Shown here: positions 1 to 11,719 of the stretch, one piece after another
Layout: each line of letters begins with the position of its first letter
How positions within the stretch are numbered: the stretch's first letter is position 1
Assembly: GCA_963082975.1 (NCBI GenBank)
Contig: OY720347.1
Span: forward strand, 14,056,225-14,120,224
Origin: Labia minor
Taxonomy: Eukaryota; Arthropoda; Insecta; Dermaptera; Spongiphoridae
Direction: 5' to 3'
DNA: 64,000 nt
Made by a program: the position numbers and the translations under genes
The notes under the pieces: generated by a model
The model's input: only the letters and a program-made list of their open reading frames with translations
The model's database searches: none
What the model was told of the DNA's origin: nothing

Positions 1-960
1 AATATATTAAATTTATAATAAATTTGAGATATATATATATATATATATAATAAACTAAGAAAAATAAAAGGATTTTTTTTGTTTAAATTTATATATACTT
101 GTATACATTTATTTATTTTCAGTTGTCAGTTTGTATTGAAATTTATATATTGAAGAAAGTCACGATGTAGATTAATTTGAATTATATTTACTTCTAGTAG
201 ATAAACAGGTAAATATTTATAAATTTCATTTAAATATTTTCAATGTTTATTAATTAATCAAAAGAAAATTAGTTAAGTAATTGATCGTTTGCTTTTTTTT
301 TAAATCTTGTTTTAAATACTAATTTTCCAATGAGATGCAAAAAGCATGAGAGGCCAATTCATCAATGGCGAAAAGTTTATTACACTCAACAGCCCATAAA
401 GTTTGTCTACTCTGACATTCGAAAATTTTATATGAATAAAAGATTACTATAAAAAGTGACTGTTTACGGGAGGTGAAAAACGAAATGACAAAAGGGCAAG
501 ATTTTAATAAAAATTTTCTGCCGTAAATTAAATTAATTCAAGCATCATAAATTATTACTGTAACTAATTATTTCATTTGGGGTTTGACTGAGTTAAAGAA
601 TTTTTAACAACGCCTAAAAAAATAACCAGTTTTGTTTTAAAACGAGTTAAGACAAAAATAAACAAATTTTGATGCGTTCAAAGTTAAAATTTTAGGAAAA
701 AGAATAAAAAATATTTTTCAAAAAATTAATAAACTTGAAAATAAATAAAGTTGTACAATAGATAAAAATTAAATTATAATTAAAATTAAAATTTCCGGCA
801 GTTTATTTTATTTTTTTTTATTAAATTCTTAAACTTAACGGGAACAAGTTAAACCCATATAATAAAAATTTAAAAATTATTATCCTGATGAATACAAAGT
901 TAAATAAGTAAATAAAAAAATATCTAGTAGACATTTTAATAATTAAAATCGAAAAATTGT
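1..960. other. AT-rich, no feature seen
   Basis: Only AT-rich low-complexity sequence and a short (AT)n run near 31-50. Confidence 0.6.
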
Positions 961-967
961 AAAAATA

Positions 968-1200
968 TTGAACACTCTATATAAGCAACTCATTTGAACC
1001 AATTTCAATAAAAAAGTTACTTATAGGGAAAAATTGTATTAAAAATACAAAAATATTAATTAATTAATTAATTATGTAACAGAAACTAACTGAAATTCTA
1101 GTAACTATTCGAATTAACATAAATTAACTTCAATACTGGCAGCCTTAAATACAAACATATTCTAATAACAGAATGTTTTACAATTTGAGCTGTCAACTCA
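968..1200. repeat. Dispersed repeat P, copy 1
   Basis: ATATAAGCAACTCATTTGAA at the start, and AACATATTCTAATAACAGAA plus TTTTACAATTTGA near the end, recur in order at 48810-49090. The start resembles pogo/Tigger-type MITE ends (inference). Confidence 0.62.
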
Positions 1201-2270
1201 GTCAGTTGTCAGTCAGTCATTCTTATTCAAAAACACTAAATGATGATAGATGATTTATCTTCAAAATATCAATAATTATAATTTAAAAAAAAATTATCTT
1301 TCTCCGATTGTCTTTTACCATTAAATTGTAAATATATAAATTGATTAATTTTTATTAAATATATTTTATTTTATTAAATCAATAAAAAAAAGAAAACTAA
1401 AATTTTAGTTATTAGCTATTAGTTATGGGAAATGTTCTTATATTTTAATGGGTATTGATGCAGAAAATATTTTCTGACACTGTATGACTTATGAATGAAT
1501 TTAAAACATAATTCATCACTAATAGAATTTTTTTAGATCTGACAGATAATAAAATTTTTATATGTGATAATAAATTCTACACTCGAAACTGATATTTTTG
1601 AATAGTAAAATAATCAAGTCCGAAATAACTTGTTTTATATCGATAATTTTTCCAAGTTCTAAAACATTTTATTATAATATCCATTTCATGTTCCCATAAC
1701 GAATTGGCTGGATTGATGGTGGTTCCGTGGGACTGCCTGAAGGGAACGCCATTAATCTCCCGTTGTTTTCGAGCTCCTCATTCGAGCCCAACGTGACAAT
1801 CCACCAGCCCTCAGCTATCTTCAGCCAACTGATTAATTTCATCGAGAGAATAATATCTTTTTATTTTCATTTGAAATTTAAAAAATATTTTATACAAGTA
1901 TATACATATTTAAACAAAATTTTTATTCAATAAATATAATTCAATTTATCATACCAAATAATATCATAATACCCATAATTATAAAATTAACATTAAAAAA
2001 ATAAATAGCATTGAATATATAATAATAACACCCCCACCTTTGTATTTTTTTAAAAAATTTACTGTGAACTAACTACTCAGACCGCTTTCGGGGCTGACTT
2101 CCACTGTGCCCTTTTGTTCACTGTTAATATCTAATAGAACAAGATATATTTGTATACATATATACATATATAAAATGATTATTAAAAAATATTATCTACA
2201 ATACATATTCAATGAGTATGTTTTAATATTTAAACTAATATAGTTGTAAATAAAATTTTATTAAAAATTG
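1201..2270. other. AT-rich with a small balanced patch
   Basis: About 1700-1830 is GC-richer (GGGAACGCCATTAATCTCCC ... CATTCGAGCCCAACGTGAC) and unique-looking. The rest is AT-rich without features. Confidence 0.45.
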
Positions 2271-2279
2271 ATAATTTAT

Positions 2280-2600
2280 AATTATGAAAATGGTAATTAT
2301 TTACAAAACGGGAAGCTTCAGGGATTTGGATAAAACTTTGCCAGTGGATTCCTTTTTTAATTCCAAAGAAACTTGTGTTATATTGCTCGCTCTCTTCTAG
2401 TTTACGAGATAAAAAAATTTTAAGTTCGACACACACACACAGATTAGCTGGTTATATACGCAAACTAGAAGAGACCAAGAAATATTGCATAAGGAAAGTT
2501 TCTTTGATTTAAATAAGGAATCAATCCACTAGCAAAGTTTCATTCATATCCCTAGAGCTTCCCGTTATGTAAACAACTACCATAAATATTATATTATTAA
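2280..2600. repeat. Fold-back element with arms of about 130 bp
   Basis: The left arm (about 2280-2408: TTTACAAAACGGGAAGCTTC ... CTCTTCTAGTTT) and right arm (about 2460-2595: AAACTAGAAGAG ... GAGCTTCCCGTTATGTAAAC) are imperfect inverted copies around a centre with (CA)5. No ORF. Confidence 0.8.
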
Positions 2601-2637
2601 ATATACAGATTTCAATATGTATGACAATATATTAAAC

Positions 2638-2926
2638 CAGTGATCCTGAACCTTTTTTTTTACCGCGGCACACTTTAAACAGTTTAAAAATTTGGCGGCA
2701 CACAAAGAAAAAGATAAGTGTATACTTATTATACTTATTTACCATATCGAAAAAATTGAAAAAAGTCGAAAATATTTAAGAGCCTGATCGCAAAAACATT
2801 TTACCTTTTTTTTTAAATACATATAAAATAAATAAGTGCTTTTTCTTAATTTGAACTTTACATTTGTAAAATTTGGCGGCACATTTTGAAAATCTCGCGG
2901 CACACAACAGTGGTTGAAAATCACTG
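2638..2926. mobile_element. Non-autonomous hAT element (289 bp)
   Basis: The ends are CAGTGATCCTGAACC and, inverted, CAGTGATTTTCAACC. The 8-bp flanks TATTAAAC and TATTAATA agree at 6 of 8. Subterminal GCGGCACAC words are repeated at both ends. The internal module (about 2748-2813) is shared with other MITEs here. Confidence 0.8.
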
Positions 2927-2929
2927 TAT

Positions 2930-4130
2930 TAATATAAAATTAATATACATGTAATAATTTTATATCATGACTATAACTTTAAATATAAAATATTTAATTA
3001 TTTATATATATATATAGATTTGAAGACTCAAGATTCATTTATCATATAATCAATTTTATAATTTAAATAACTTGCTTAAAAATGAAAATATAGAAATTCT
3101 GATTTCATAATTCTAGTCCTCCTGTATATTATGCTGAAAAAATGAAATTCAGTTAATTTAAACGATGTATATCTTTCTTGATCTGGCTAATTATTTTTCA
3201 AAAATTTATGTCCAAAAGATATTGTTTTGGATAATTAGATATTGATAAAATTTATATGTTATATTTAAATAGAAAAGGTATTTAAGAATATATAATAATA
3301 AACCTTTTTCATACACCTATAAGTATATATATATTAAATTTTAATTTTTTTTTAGTATGGTTTATAAAATCAAAAAAAATTCGATAGGAAGGACAGATTG
3401 CTAAAATGCGCGAAAAAGCGATTGAATGATAGACGAGAATTGGGCGGATCTAACATTTAAAGGAATGGAGTTATATAAATTTAATTAGAATAAGTAATAT
3501 TTATTTATTATTCATTTCTCATTTGTTTAGTGTATAAATACAATTTTCGAATCCAATCTGATTAGTTTTGAGAATAATTTACATAAAAGTTTAAATCTAT
3601 AAATTTAACATAAAAAAACGATCGAGAGATTAAAGCGATTATTTTTTTTTTTTAATCAAATGTTCATTAAATAAAATGAAAGATGTTTATACGGATTCCC
3701 ACCCAAGAATAAACACGCTTAAGGTGCTCAACCAAAGCGATTCTAATCTCTATCACGGATTAATATCCTATTAAAATAGTTATTTGTGGAATTTTATTTA
3801 TCGCATGCGATTGAATTTCCATTGAAATTAGATTGGGATTCATTTTATATCAGGAAAAATGGAGAGAATTTTTTTTTTTTTGGGGGGGGGGCCACCTGTT
3901 TCTTCAATTCCAAAATGATTACGTTAATGTAATGTTATAATAAAAGAGAAGAATTGGTATTATTTGAATTTGAAGAAAAATAAATTGAACCGTGGAAATC
4001 AAATCGTTAAATATCAAGGTAAATTTGTATTTTTTTTATTTTTTTTTTGAAAAAAACTTTTAAACAAATTCACTCGTAGTACTGTTTAGTAATGACAGTT
4101 ATAAACTATAGTAATCTGTAAGCAAGGTTG
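2930..4130. other. AT-rich, no gene seen
   Basis: The only notable point is a T-run joined to a G-run at about 3870-3891. Confidence 0.5.
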
Positions 4131-4560
4131 AAACCTGAACTTTTTTGTTGAGCCTGTGTTTGTTGCTGGTCAATGCTTTATAAGAATGCAATCTGAACAG
4201 CAGAATATCAGGTTCATTAGCGCTTGATCCAGCAACTTTCAATTAACTTGTCAATTAAAGAAAAACCTAACCTGTATGTTGCTTGCTATCGGTGTGTCAA
4301 CCTGGCGTTGAAGATGAACACGAAATGCCGAGTTAAGCAAACAAAAACGCCGCTTGAGCGACTTGTGACTTGTCAAGAGTGGTTTGCTTATGAAAATGAT
4401 TCGAGTGAGTCATTTCACTGTCATCTGGGGTCAAAGGAAAACCGGTACACATTGATTCTGGTCTGTTTAATCGGTTGGTGAAATGGTCCATGAATGAACG
4501 GCTCTTACGAAATCAATAGAGCCAATCGAAAGATCGTGAATCATTAGTGTTTTAGTTTAG
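4130..4560. other. Balanced-composition island
   Basis: This low-repeat sequence is richer in GC than its surroundings. An 85-codon plus-strand frame (4224-4481) is open but has no recognisable domain and no convincing splice signals. It could be an unknown exon, a decayed gene fragment or a regulatory element. Confidence 0.35.
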
Positions 4561-5499
4561 TGATCGGAATGGCAACCTTGGAAAAAAGATATTGCAAAAG
4601 ATTCACATTGACACAAAAAAAAAAGAAAGAAAACTATTCAAACCAATTTAAAAATTATTTAATAACAGTTTCCTCACTCAATAAGACAATATTCTATTCA
4701 ATAATTATTATAATTATAAATGTTTTGAAGATAATTTGGTTGCATATCTCTTAGGCGGATGATTTTTAAATTTGAATGAATTAAAAAATGAGAGAATAAA
4801 TAATTTATAAATTTAATTTGTTAATAATTATAGTTTATGATAATAATAATAATTTTATAAACCTATAAGACCATTTTATTATAATTCATTTTATAAATAT
4901 TATTATTGTAATATAATTTTATTATTTCAGATGGCAAAACTATGAATACCTACATTTGTTTTCTTTTTTATCATTATTTTTCACAGTTTATCAATATAAA
5001 AGATAATAATAAAATGTCATTAGAAAAAATTTATTTAAGATTTATAATGATGACTACGCCGCTGAAACAATAAACAATTTCTCAATCTCTTTACATATGT
5101 ACATAATTATATAATTATTTAATATCCAATTCATATAAAGATTAAAATTTGAATAATAAATACTAAGAAAACAAAATGAATAATTTTCATAATCCATTAT
5201 CCATTTAGTAATTAATGAAATAAATAGATGATTTGAAAATAATTAAAATATTTGTTTTTACGTTTAAAGCCTAAAATTTAAGGTCTAAAATCAATTACTA
5301 TTATTTGAAGAAAATATTTCATTGAAAATAATAATAATAATATTAAATAAACTAGATTTATTATAATTTATTAAAGTATAAATTATAACTATTTTTAAGA
5401 TATTAAATAATAATTAAGAAATATACACAAAATTAAAAATAGATTAATAAATAATTTTTGAAAAAAAACTTTCAAATTCAATTATTCAATTATTTTAAT

Positions 5500-6055
5500 A
5501 AGTATCTGATTCACCGAGCCGCAGCTCGGTACTTTAAAAAAAATGATTCCTTATGAACTATAAATATTTAAGATTAAGATTATTATTTAAAATATATAAA
5601 CGACATATATGAAACAATTTCAAATAATTTAAAAGAACATAGATTAAAAAAAGTAGTCATAAAACATACAGCCCTTAAACGTATTAATGCACTGAAAGTT
5701 AGAAAAGTATGGCCTGTTGATATAATTAATATATATTTCGTAATTTGTTTACAAAATATTATTAAAACAAATATTTTTAATTTTATTTTATTTATAATAT
5801 TTTGTATTTAAGGAAGCGCTGTCAGGCGTTGCCCGGCGCCATTTTTTTTATTATTAAAATTCCTATTTTAAATTAAGAATAAACTAACAAAGATGATTTT
5901 TCCCGAGGCTGAAACCAATACAAATCGATTTTTCTTTATAAATGTTATCACTGGTGTGAATTTCAAAAAACTCCTTAGAGCGCTTTAATAATTCAAAAAT
6001 ACAAATAGATATATATACAATTTTTGCTAGTATAATAAGATTAGATAATATTACT
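5500..6055 (+). repeat. H4 repeat (related to H3), copy A
   Basis: A GC-rich hairpin ACCGAGC-CGCA-GCTCGGTACTT (about 5514-5534) is followed by AT-rich sequence. A block from about 5870 (AAATTAAGAATAAACTAACA, then AAGATGATTTTTCCCGAGGC) to TTAGAGCGCTTTAAT recurs at about 16480. Part of it (AGATGATTTTTC.CGAGG..AAAACCAATACA) also occurs in H3 copy B. Confidence 0.65.
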
Positions 6056-6059
6056 ATGA

Positions 6060-7790
6060 AATTGTAAGAAACAAAAATTGTTTATATAGAATTCGAATTT
6101 AATAAAATCAAATAATATAATAATATTCTTTTTTGAATTATAAAATTAAATACAAACCATTAATTAACCATTAATTAAACAAAATTACAATTTTAATTTA
6201 AAACCTATTATTATTTAAAAAAAAAAAATAAATAATATTTTATATTACTTTATTTAATTTGAATAAATCATAGGGTTTTGAGACAAGTAAAGCTTGTTTG
6301 ACATCAATATAATATTTAAACCAGGTTGAAAAAAAAAATCTTCAATGTCATTTATAATAACCATTTTTTTTCGATTAGGGTTGAACAAATGGGATGAACA
6401 TAATTTAATTCATTTTATTTCATTCCATTTAATCTTAAAAAAAATTTAGACTAAACATGTTTGAATATTTTGAAATATTTTTTTTTTTTTTTTTAAAGAC
6501 CATAGTTTTTTTTATAATATGAGAAATAATAGTAAGAATATTAAGTACTTATTAAGTAAATAAGTAATAATAAAACTATTAATTAAAATAAGAAAAATAA
6601 AAAAAGAGAAAGAGTTAATATTAGTTAATAAACTGCATGTAATTATCGTATATGGGTATTTTTTATTTATTTTTTTTTAAAGGAGAGAAGAAATTATATA
6701 GAGTGATCAAAGTTCCATTACATAACTTATGGCTCTCGTCCAGCAACTAAATATTATTATATTATTTTAAAGTGAATGTATACTTTCAAGATATTTTTTG
6801 TTTATAAAATTGCAATATTTTTATAATTTCTTGATAATTAATATGGTAGTATTTCATTAAATTACTATTGTATTATCTATTTTCATTAAAAAGAAACAAA
6901 AATTCACTATAAGTAATTATATTTCTATAAAAGTCATTACTAGTATAATATATAAGTAGTTTCATTTAATTTTTCTTTTTAATAATAAATGCTAATAAAT
7001 TTAGATTTAGACAAATTTTATTTCATTTTAAAAATTATTCTCATCATGGGTTTTAATAGTGCATAGGGCTAAAAACATCCTTCATCCCTTAAAAAAATGT
7101 TTTTAATAAAACAAAATTTTATTTAAAAAAAAGAATTTGTATAAACTACTACTATTTAAACTTTAAACGCCCACAGCAACTCTGTTTATAAATCAATTTC
7201 AATTTTTTTTTTGTTTATTAATTTTTCAAGTTGAATCTACCTAACTATTATCATTATATAAATAGTTTTCATTAAAATATCAATAAATTAAAGAATAATA
7301 AATAAATAAAAATACAATTTTACTGACATAAATAATAGTGAACCATGGAGGGATGAGTCATGACTATAAATATTGTATGTGAATCTATTATTACTCGTTA
7401 TATGTAATTTTTCTTCATATAATGAAAAATTAAGTAATTTATTAGAAAGATGCAATTGGAGAGATATTTATTTTTAATTTAAGATACTTATATATGACAT
7501 ATCGTATATATATATATATATATATATTAAAGATGCCAAAATGTCATAAAATAATATAAATAAAACTTGAGATTATATTAAAAGTAAGATATGTGTAGGT
7601 GAAAAGATAAATAGATCAGATAGTTTATCTTTCTCTCTTTTCTTAAGTCATCAATCATTAACATTTTATTCAATTGATCTATATTTCTTTAAATAATTTA
7701 ATACTATTTAAAAAAAATAATAATTTAAGTCCATTGAATTTATTTTATTTATTAATATCATATTGCTGAGGGATTAACGTAAAATGACAA
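6060..7790. other. AT-rich, no feature seen
   Basis: Homopolymer and (AT)n tracts only (for example 7507-7527). Confidence 0.55.
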
Positions 7791-7794
7791 TATT

Positions 7795-7900
7795 TATCTG
7801 CGGGCCGGATAAAAATAGATGTCGAGCCGGATTTGGCCCGCGGGCCGTAGTTTGTAGACACCTGATTTAATATTTAATCTTTTCTAAAATTATTATAATC
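7795..7900. repeat. hAT-type right-end fragment
   Basis: GCGGGCCGGATAAAAATAGA, GCCCGCGGGCCGTAGTTTGT and GACACCTG form a typical hAT end. The 37 bp that follow (CCTGATTTAATATTTAATCT onward) recur at 8539-8575, so end and flank were duplicated together. No matching left end was found. Confidence 0.6.
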
Positions 7901-8316
7901 ACGGTTTGGCTTTACTTTCTTTCGATTAGTAACTTGTAGGAATATTAACCGGACATTGGATATCAAATAAAATAAAATAAAAAAAAAAACAAAAAAACCT
8001 GTCTTATATGAGGAAGTACCGTTCTCTCGCTGGTTGATGCTCCCCGTGAACATCATCCAGTTGCTTTCCTGGATTTGCTCTCTTTGAGCTCGTCAGAGAT
8101 AAAGAAGGGCCGATGGATGTCGAAGAGAAGCAGAAAGTTGGGAACTTGTCAGCCACAACGTTCACAGTACACATGGATTTTTTAGCCCTAACTTCTTTTT
8201 ATTTATTTATTTATTTGTTTTTTTCATATTTCACTATAAACCGTAGATTAAAAATTAGAAAAATAATTTCTTATCACTGATTCTATTTAGATAAATGAAA
8301 TAAAAGGTATACTATC

Positions 8317-8775
8317 ATAGGTTTGTTCAAAAGAAAAGGTGAATTTTAAATTATTTCTAAAAGTATTTATTTATTCATCAATATCCATTTTATCCCTTTC
8401 AAAGTAATTCTTTCAGATATAATGCACTTATGCCAGGGCTTTTCCCAATCGTTGAAGCACTACTGAAATGCGTTTCAGCTCGTTCTTCGATTCCGCGGGC
8501 CGGATAAAAATAGATGTCGGGCCGTAGTTTGTCGACCCCTGATTTAATATTTAATCTTTTCTAAAATTATTATATATATATATTAAAGATGACTTTATCT
8601 CATTAATTGTGGCAAAACGCTTTTCTTTCATTGGTCTCTTCAGTTTTAGGAATAGGAAAAAATCGCAGGAAGCCAAATCTGGCGAATACGGTGGTTCAAG
8701 CATGATTACGGTGTTGTTTTTGGCCAAAAAATTACGAACAAGCATTGATTTGTGAGCTGGTGCATTATCCATGCA
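8317..8775 (-). pseudogene. Mariner transposase 3' part, interrupted by a hAT-end fragment
   Basis: The minus strand encodes DNAPAH (catalytic D) and PPYSPDLASCDFFLFLKLKR (second D motif). It is then broken at about 8492-8590 by about 95 bp of hAT-type end plus AT-rich sequence, and resumes with the mariner C-terminus and the TIR GGTTTGTTCAAAAGAAAAGG (8320-8340). The N-terminal half is missing. It belongs to the family of the 50775 and 55437 copies. It encodes no functional enzyme. Confidence 0.85.
8493..8590. repeat. hAT-end fragment inserted in the mariner copy
   Basis: GCGGGCCGGATAAAAATAGA, GGGCCGTAGTTTGTCGACCC and CTG followed by ATTTAATATTTAATCTTTTC duplicates sequence from 7800-7900, including the non-transposon flank. 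Confidence 0.65.
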
Positions 8776-8935
8776 AAGTTACCATTATACGAGTATAGGT
8801 ACAAAATATATACATATTATTATTAATACATACTTTGTAATTGCAAATATTTTGCGAATAAAAAATTTAAAGCAATAAAATTTTTTATTACATCCTTCGT
8901 TAGGACAGTAAAATATATATTCTAACATGTCTGGC

Positions 8936-8986
8936 CCCCAGATCTGTAAAATTTTTATACTTGAAAAAAGTTTGCCGACCCCTGCA
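8936..8986. repeat. hAT-type right-end fragment
   Basis: TCTGGCCCCCAGATCTG then AAGTTTGCCGACCCCTGCAT is a typical hAT right end. No left partner is seen. Confidence 0.5.
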
Positions 8987-9956
8987 TTAAATGAAAGACT
9001 AAAGAAATATATTTGTTACTATATTTTTCTTTTGAGAATTTATTTGTGATTTGTGCAACTTTATTCGTTAATTGGTAGTTAAATCAGCAAATAATAATAC
9101 TACTACTTTTAATAATAATAATAATTACAACTATGATACAAACTACCCCATGGAGTATGATATATAATAAAAAAAAAATTATTGAAAAAATGAAATGCGA
9201 TTTAACTCAATTTGCTAATTAATTAAAGTTTTTTTTGTTCTTATTCTTATTTATTAATATAATATGATTAGTTGTATTATTAATATGAAAACAATCTTTT
9301 TAACTTATCATTATCTCAGAAATTTATTTAATTAAAATATCTACTAAAAAAAAATTAATTAATAAACTATTAGTTTCGAAAGCGAATTTTTTTTAGTTCA
9401 AGGCGTTTTATTTTATTATTATTATTATTATTATTAATATTTTGTATGAGTTTGGAAATTTTTCTTGGGGGAGGTTCAAAAATTGTAAATATAATATAAT
9501 GAGAAATTTTAATTAGACTTTCCCCTTCATTTGGATATTTTTTTTAATATAAAAAATCATTGAATGTTATTAAAATAATAATAATAATAATAAAAACGAT
9601 ATCTATTATCTTGTCTTCGAGTGCAAATAAATTGAACAGTTCTAAGAAAAATGTCTGTGGTGTGTTTATAGATTTAAAATGATGTATGAATATATTAAGC
9701 CAAGAGTAAATATAAAAGTGACTTTAAGCTTTTACTTTTATCCTAGAAGAAAGGCATCATTCAAACGACAACAAATGATATCACACTCAGCAGCAAGAAT
9801 GGTATTAGGCGATGACGGGGCAACTAACAGATAAATTTTCAACGAGAAGTTTGCTATAATAAAAATCACCAGATTAGCTCGAGATCGTTAAATAAAATGT
9901 TATGTGTATGTGTGTGTGTATGTTTGAGAGGGAGAAAGAGAGAGAGAGGAAGAGTG

Positions 9957-9987
<31 letters not shown>

Positions 9988-10076
9988 TTTTACATCGAAG
10001 ACAACATTGAAAAGAGGTTTTTGTGAGTGACGTTTCCTGAATAAATTCAAAACATGTTGGTGGTTAGTGGTGTCTA

Positions 10077-10081
10077 CTTAC
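10077..10081 (-). promoter_or_regulatory. 5' splice donor of the FHOD exon
   Basis: On the minus strand the exon ends TCCAA and the intron begins GTAAGTAGAC, a strong U1-type donor. It fixes the 3' edge of the exon. Confidence 0.85.
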
Positions 10082-10191
10082 TTGGATTGGAAGCCTTCGA
10101 ACTCTTCCTGTTGTTCGTTGATGGAGGCCTCGAGGTCCAGGTAAGCGCCATAATCCCCGTCTTTGTATAACTGCAGGGCTGTGTCATCCAA
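10082..10191 (-). CDS. Fhod: Internal exon of a FHOD-family formin (N-terminal region)
   Basis: Read on the minus strand, a 110-bp open exon lies between an acceptor (pyrimidine-rich tract ending TTGCAG, 10192-10211) and a donor (GTAAGTAGAC, starting at 10081 and reading down). It starts in phase 0 and ends after two bases of a codon. It encodes 36 residues beginning LDDTALQLYKDGDYGAY, then LDLEASINEQQEEFEGFQS. The skeleton LDD..LQL...GAYLDLEA...EQ..E.EGFQ is what I know from the N-terminal GTPase-binding/FH3 region of FHOD1/FHOD3 and Drosophila Fhos. FHOD formins nucleate and bundle actin, for example in sarcomere and stress-fibre assembly. The exon GC content is far above that of its flanks. 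No other FHOD exon is recognised; the 5' exons would lie at higher coordinates and the 3' exons at lower coordinates, in the window or outside it. The exon call is very secure and the family assignment is strong but made from memory. Confidence 0.88.
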
Positions 10192-10211
10192 CTGCAACAA
10201 ACCAAATGAAA
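10192..10211 (-). promoter_or_regulatory. 3' splice acceptor of the FHOD exon
   Basis: On the minus strand the bases just upstream of the exon read TTTCATTTGGTTTGTTGCAG, a T-rich tract with the invariant AG. It fixes the 5' edge of the exon. Confidence 0.8.
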
Positions 10212-10830
10212 CTCGATTAGAACAAAATCCCACATCAGATCAATTTGTCTCTTAATCTTAACTCGCAATTATCAAATTAAGTGGTTTAAAAGTTTAATTT
10301 GAATGTCCAACTTAAAAGAATAACTACTACCTTACGGCTCTTTTATTTGTAGATTATTATTAGATTATATGTATAGGTTTATTTTTGATATCTTGTAATT
10401 ATTAACTCTGAAACTAAATACAAGGATAAATAATACTTTAGTTTTTTTTTAACTTTAATCATTTATTTTTCTATTTACAGTTGATATAGTATTTGATTAT
10501 TTTTTCGTTTCTTTTATTTAATTTGTTGTGATTAGGAATTAATTAATGAAGTATTATTTAAATTATTCAATCAATTTAATTTAATGTTAATTTATAAAAA
10601 GTTCTCTATTGTAATATTTTGAAATGTATTGAACGCAGGTTCCTCATTACATGTTAAAATATCTTTTAGATACTATAATTACAGGATAGTTCAAAGATAA
10701 GATCAATTGAAACTAGATCCAAGAAATTTATGAAAATAATAATTACTCGTATATACATATATACTAGCTATAATAATAAAAAGTGTTTAGATACACCTAT
10801 AAAAGTACCTATAAATAGTACAAAAATTAG

Positions 10831-11102
10831 CTGGAGTGTCTCCACTCGACTATCTCGCAATTTAAAATGGAATTAATAACATAATATATTATATTTAAAT
10901 TAAATTTTATTAATTATAAATTATAAATTAATTTTAATAAATAATATTTATTAAACCAGCGCATGTTGGCTCTTTGTTGATGGACCACGTCACGTGTTGG
11001 GGCATGATTTGCAGTGTTAAAAAATTAATTCCGGTACTTTCAGCGATTCAATCAAGCTGAAATTTTATATAGAGCAGTTTTATACAATTATTAATCATGT
11101 GT
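10831..11102 (+). mobile_element. H1 element, 5' portion only
   Basis: It begins CTGGAGTGTCTCCACTCGAC followed by the subterminal word ACTATCTCGC. It runs in step with the full copies as far as the stretch ending ATTAATCATGTG, then stops where a SINE-like sequence begins. The microsatellite and terminal hairpin are absent. Confidence 0.85.
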
Positions 11103-11321
11103 GCCGGTTATATCAATGAGGTGTCCTATGATCAGTAGAACGGATCCTCTCAACCTTTACCTTGATCTTCTTGATCGGAGGCGCTATCAAGTAGCTTTTC
11201 CCGGGGATTAGTTTGACTCCGTCCTATAGGCTAGAGAAATTCCCTTGCCAGGCCCGGGACTTGAACCCGGGGCCATGTGAATGTGAAGCAGGTTCGCTAC
11301 CCACACACCCTATGGCGTCTT
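11103..11321 (-). mobile_element. tRNA-derived SINE candidate
   Basis: The minus strand starts GCCATAGGGTGTGTGGGTAG and carries a B-box-like stem, CCGGGTTCAAGTCCCGG (11250-11275). Only the outer acceptor pairs survive, so it is not a functional tRNA. It abuts the broken H1 copy at 10831-11102. Confidence 0.6.
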
Positions 11322-11517
11322 TAAAATAATACAATAGTTTCAAATATGAATTCACATGGACATACATACTATTTTATTATTTTGAAAATCAGAGTACTTC
11401 TTTGATTAGAATAGACATTTTTTTAGGAAATTTTAACATTAATAAAAATTAAGACTATATTAAAAATTAAAAAAAAATGATTGTGAGATTCTCTAGATAT
11501 TTTATTAAACTCTAAAT

Positions 11518-11710
11518 CAGTGATTCTCAACCTTTTTTTTACCGCGGCACACTTTTAACGGTTTAAAAATTTGGCGGCACACAAAGAAGTCATATCATAT
11601 TGAAAAAAAGTGGTCCCAAAAACGGTTTAACTTTTTATTTTTTTAAGAACCAAATTGAAAAATGTAGAAAAAAAGTCGGAAATGTTTAAGAGCCTCTTTA
11701 AATATTTTTT
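11518..11710. mobile_element. hAT element, left part only
   Basis: CAGTGATTCTCAACC followed by ACCGCGGCACACTTTTAACG matches the left end of the 2638 element. It continues into a copy of the shared internal module (AAGTCGGAAATGTTTAAGAG). No right end is seen, so the 3' limit is approximate. Confidence 0.72.
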
Positions 11711-11719
11711 CTATCAACT

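Noticed and set aside
8551-8772. Intact 73-aa gene containing DNAPAH and PPYSPDL
   Set aside because: It is the middle of a mariner transposase fused by an insertion to unrelated AT-rich sequence; it is a pseudogene.
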